Of a stretch of DNA of 64,000 nucleotides, positions 61,246 through 64,000 are shown one piece after another (the first letter of the stretch is position 1; each line of letters starts with the position of its first letter). The notes beneath the pieces were generated by a model. That model was given only the letters and a program-made list of their open reading frames with translations. It did no database searches and had not been told where the DNA came from. The stretch is from Alteriqipengyuania_B sp035481675 (GTDB taxonomy: Bacteria; Pseudomonadota; Alphaproteobacteria; Sphingomonadales; Sphingomonadaceae). Location of the stretch: NCBI RefSeq assembly GCF_035481675.1, contig NZ_JAYJJW010000002.1:124001-188000 (forward strand). Reading direction: 5' to 3'. Made by a program: the position numbers and the translations under genes.

Positions 61246-62331
61246 ATGAGCCGAAGCGAAAATTTCGAACTTGAGCGCAGCGTCGGACCCGGGCCGGTCT
61301 TCCGGCGCGACTGGCGCAAGGCCGACGGGCGGATGCTGCACCTGTACGGGCGCTCGCCGCATCGGCTCGATCCCCTGCCGGAACCGTCCGACGACATCGC
61401 TCAGGGCGGCGAACTGCGGTTCCATCCGCTGCGCCGGGAATGGAATGTCTATGCCGCGCACCGGCAGAACCGGACGTTCAAGCCGGCGACGGCGGACGAT
61501 CCGCTGGCGCCCGGCACTCCAAGCGGGCCGGCGACGGAAATTCCCTTCGAGGATTTCGAGCTGGCGGTGTTCGAAAACAAGTTCGCCGCGTTCCATCCTG
61601 CAGCGCAAGGCGCCACCCGCCTTGGGGGTATGGCCACGGAGCCTGCTCGCGGGGCTTGCGACGTCGTGGTCTATGCCCCGGAAGCGGAAGGCAATTTGCA
61701 TTCGATCGGCACGGACCGGCGGCAGGTGCTGCTGGCCGCGCTGATCGATCGCTATCGCACCATGTTCGCCCAAGGGTGCGAATATGTGCTGCCGTTCGAG
61801 AACCGGGGCGACGAGGTGGGCGTGACGCTGCACCATCCGCATGGCCAGATCTACGGCTTCGAACGGATCCCCGAAGCGCAGCAGCGCGCCGTTTCAGCCT
61901 TTGCCGACGGCTTCGATCTCGCGGGCGAAATCGCCGAGGCCCAGCCCGATTACGGCATCGGCAGCGCCGGCGGGATTGCCGCCTTCGTGCCGCGTTTCGC
62001 CCGGTTTCCCTACGAGATATGGCTCGCCCCCACGCAGCGGCGTGAAGGCCCGTGGGACTGCACCGACGAGGAACTCGAAAGCCTGGCCCACTGGCTCGGC
62101 GAGGTCACGCGCCGCTACGATGCGCTTTTCGAGCGGCCTGCCGCGACGATGATGGCGTTCCATGCCGCGCCGCGCGGTGGCTCTGCTAATTACCACTTTA
62201 CCGTGCAGTTCTATCCGCTGCTGCGCGCGCCGGGGCGGGTGAAATATCTCGCTTCGGTGGAACAGCACACCGGCCTGTTCACGGTCGACGTGATGCCCGA
62301 AAGCGCGGCGTCGCGGCTGAGGGAGCTCTAG
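61246..62331 (+). CDS. galT: Galactose-1-phosphate uridylyltransferase
   Basis: A 361-residue GalT. The active-site HHPHGQIYGF (H-P-H) is intact, preceded by EVGVTLHH, and a second His-rich block MAFHAAPRGGSANYHFTVQF matches the C-terminal HIT-like half. It swaps UMP between UDP-glucose and galactose-1-phosphate in the Leloir pathway. The ATG of MSRSENF was chosen. galK starts 2 bp after its stop. Confidence 0.93.
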   Translation: MSRSENFELERSVGPGPVFRRDWRKADGRMLHLYGRSPHRLDPLPEPSDDIAQGGELRFHPLRREWNVYAAHRQNRTFKPATADDPLAPGTPSGPATEIPFEDFELAVFENKFAAFHPAAQGATRLGGMATEPARGACDVVVYAPEAEGNLHSIGTDRRQVLLAALIDRYRTMFAQGCEYVLPFENRGDEVGVTLHHPHGQIYGFERIPEAQQRAVSAFADGFDLAGEIAEAQPDYGIGSAGGIAAFVPRFARFPYEIWLAPTQRREGPWDCTDEELESLAHWLGEVTRRYDALFERPAATMMAFHAAPRGGSANYHFTVQFYPLLRAPGRVKYLASVEQHTGLFTVDVMPESAASRLREL

Positions 62332-62332
62332 T

Positions 62333-63361
62333 ATGGCATTCGCCGGATATGCGCCCGGGCGGGTCAACCTGATCGGCGAGCACATCGACTACAACGGCGG
62401 CATGGTCCTGCCCGCGGCGCTTTCGATCGGTCTCGAAGTCGAACTTGCGCCTCGCACCGACGGGGTGGTGACGGTTGCTGCCGATTCTTACGACGAGGTC
62501 GCACGGCGATCGATCGACGACGGGGCGAACGGACACTGGTCGGACCCCGCGGTCGGCGCCGTGCGGGAGGCGCGTGCGCTCGGCCTCGTCGATGGCGGCG
62601 CAAGCCTCACCATCCGTTCGACCATCCCGCAGGGTTCCGGCCTGTCCTCCTCGGCAGCGTTGATCGTGGCCATCCTCAAGGCGGCGCGCGATGCGGGGCA
62701 GGGGACGCAAGGCGATGTCGAACTCGCCGTCGCCGCGCGCCGGGTAGAGAACGACTACATGGGCGTGCCATGCGGCATCATGGACCAGATGGCGGTCGCG
62801 GTGGCCGCGCCGGGCACCGCAATCGCGCTCGATACCGAGAGCCTGGATTACGAGATAGCCGTCTTGCCACAGAGCCACGACTTCGTGGTCCTGCACTCCG
62901 GCGTGACCCGCAAGCTTGCCGACGGACGCTACAAGGAGCGCAAGCTGGAATGCGACCGGGCCAAGGCGTTTTTCGGGACCGCGAACCTGTGTTCGCTCGA
63001 GCCCGAAGACATCGCCGGCTCCGCCCTCGAAGAGCCCTATCGCAGCCGGGCACTCCACTGCGCGACCGAACACCGCCGCGTGCTTGCTGCTCTCGCGGCG
63101 ATCAAGGCCGGCGACATCGGCACACTGGCCGGCGCGATGGCGCAAAGCCATGCCTCGATGCGCGACGATTTCGCCGTTTCGCTGCCCCCTATCGACGCGC
63201 TGGTTGCCGATGCGATGACGATGGGGGCGGACGGCGCCCGGCTGACCGGCGGCGGGTTCGGCGGGTGCATCGTGGCTCTGGTCGATAAAGGCGCGAGGGA
63301 GGACTGGCTGGGCAGCGTCCTGGCCGCGCATCCGGACGCCCGCTTCGTCGCGAGCGTTTGA
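62333..63361 (+). CDS. galK: Galactokinase
   Basis: A 342-residue GHMP kinase, somewhat shorter than enteric GalK. GRVNLIGEHIDYNGGMVLP is the galactokinase signature, IPQGSGLSSSAALIVAIL the ATP loop and RLTGGGFGGCIVALVD the third motif. It phosphorylates galactose at C1. Together with galT it gives most of the Leloir pathway; galE is not seen here. Next on the strand is a GDP-mannose gene, so the setting is sugar nucleotides for polysaccharide or galactose use. Confidence 0.94.
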   Translation: MAFAGYAPGRVNLIGEHIDYNGGMVLPAALSIGLEVELAPRTDGVVTVAADSYDEVARRSIDDGANGHWSDPAVGAVREARALGLVDGGASLTIRSTIPQGSGLSSSAALIVAILKAARDAGQGTQGDVELAVAARRVENDYMGVPCGIMDQMAVAVAAPGTAIALDTESLDYEIAVLPQSHDFVVLHSGVTRKLADGRYKERKLECDRAKAFFGTANLCSLEPEDIAGSALEEPYRSRALHCATEHRRVLAALAAIKAGDIGTLAGAMAQSHASMRDDFAVSLPPIDALVADAMTMGADGARLTGGGFGGCIVALVDKGAREDWLGSVLAAHPDARFVASV

Positions 63362-63447
63362 AGCGAGGCGGCTACCGCCCCTCGGGGCGTGCGATGGTTC
63401 ACGACACGTTTACCGCTTGTTGCCCGTTTTGCGCTATCACGCGCCCC

Positions 63448-64000
63448 ATGGACGAAGCGCGCATTACCCCGGTGATCCTGTGCGGCGGCAGCGGCACGCG
63501 TTTGTGGCCGCGCAGCCGCCCGGACAATCCCAAGCCTTTCCAGAAGCTTGTCGGCGAAACGACCCTGTTCGAAGAGGCACTTTCGCGCTGCGCAGATGCA
63601 ATGCGTTTCGGCCCGCCAATCATCGTCACCGGTGCGGCGCACCAGCCACTCGTGGAGGCGCAATGCAGCCACGCCGACGCTTTGATCATCGTCGAACCGT
63701 GCGCGCGCAACACCGCTGCGGCGATCGCGCTGGCGGCCCTGCGCGTGCCCGGCGACACGCTGTTGCTCGTTTGCCCCAGCGACCAGCATGTCGCCGACAC
63801 CGCGGCTTTCGACGCTGCTGTTTCGCGGGCTGCCGGGCTGGCGCAGGATGGCTGGCTGGTGACGTTCGGGATAGAACCGACACGGGCCGAGACGGGCTTC
63901 GGCTATATCGCCCGGGGCGAAAGCCTCGGCGATGGCGCCTACCGGGTCGCGCAATTTACCGAGAAGCCCGATGCCGCGCGCGCCGCCGAATTCCTCGCCG
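63448..64000 (+). CDS. Mannose-1-phosphate guanylyltransferase (3' end outside window)
   Basis: The first 184 codons of a nucleotidyltransferase. VILCGGSGTRLWPRSRPDNPKPFQKL is the pyrophosphorylase signature of ManC/CpsB-type enzymes, then EPCARNTAAAIALAA, VCPSDQHV and ETGFGYIARG follow. It makes GDP-mannose from mannose-1-phosphate and GTP. Many relatives carry a C-terminal phosphomannose isomerase cupin; whether this one does lies beyond the window. The ATG has no strong ribosome-binding site. Confidence 0.93.
   Translation, partial: MDEARITPVILCGGSGTRLWPRSRPDNPKPFQKLVGETTLFEEALSRCADAMRFGPPIIVTGAAHQPLVEAQCSHADALIIVEPCARNTAAAIALAALRVPGDTLLLVCPSDQHVADTAAFDAAVSRAAGLAQDGWLVTFGIEPTRAETGFGYIARGESLGDGAYRVAQFTEKPDAARAAEFLA

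Overview
The window reads as a chromosomal stretch from a GC-rich alphaproteobacterium, most likely Sphingomonadales and plausibly Erythrobacteraceae. The grounds are base composition, codon use, a bacteriophytochrome/heme oxygenase pair, a copper-resistance set with DUF305 proteins, a GapR-type DUF2312 protein, a TonB-dependent receptor, and protein sequences that look typical of that group. No rRNA, CRISPR array, prophage or transposase was seen. Placement is by recognition, not by a database search.

Layout. 1-6.1 kb: the end of a mechanosensitive channel gene behind polA, a small Ala/Glu-rich lipoprotein, a class A beta-lactamase-like protein and a host-attachment-family protein. 6.2-11.9 kb: copper handling (a secreted DUF305-LVIVD fusion, CopB, CopA, and a membrane-anchored DUF305 protein). 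11.9-15.1 kb: bacteriophytochrome kinase plus heme oxygenase. 15.2-17.4 kb: groES-groEL with a CIRCE operator and a heat-shock-like promoter. 17.4-22.2 kb: MATE exporter, PagL-like deacylase, CPA2 antiporter, and a GIY-YIG gene framed by an inverted pair of 25-bp dispersed repeats. 22.2-34.2 kb: rplJ-rplL on the minus strand and rpoB-rpoC on the plus strand, i.e. the usual rplJL-rpoBC order is broken, with a DUF2975/HTH membrane cassette between them. A small membrane-protein ORF sits exactly between rpoB and rpoC with ATGA overlaps at both ends. 34.3-36.4 kb: TadG/TadE-like pilus genes.

36.6-49.7 kb is housekeeping: nadE, gltX, a TonB receptor, pyk, gapR, ybjQ-like, CPBP protease, then a tightly overlapping yebC-DUF3147-ruvC-membrane protein-ArsC-like operon, and ubiG-DUF2721. 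49.8-55.0 kb: lysC, a 37-residue single-TM protein, purT, a nitronate monooxygenase-like gene, purU and a YceI protein; PurU releases formate and PurT consumes it. 55.0-60.8 kb: a BNR/YCF48-like lipoprotein, FAD monooxygenase, aldehyde dehydrogenase, dienelactone hydrolase-like protein and an NDUFA9-like protein. 61.0 kb: tRNA-Leu(CAG) with its promoter. 61.2-64 kb: galT, galK and the start of a mannose-1-phosphate guanylyltransferase, i.e. sugar-nucleotide metabolism.

Many neighbouring genes overlap by 1-4 bases (ATGA or TGATG), so translational coupling is common here. Several starts were moved inward from the longest open frame to an ATG with a better ribosome-binding site or signal peptide; these choices are stated per gene.
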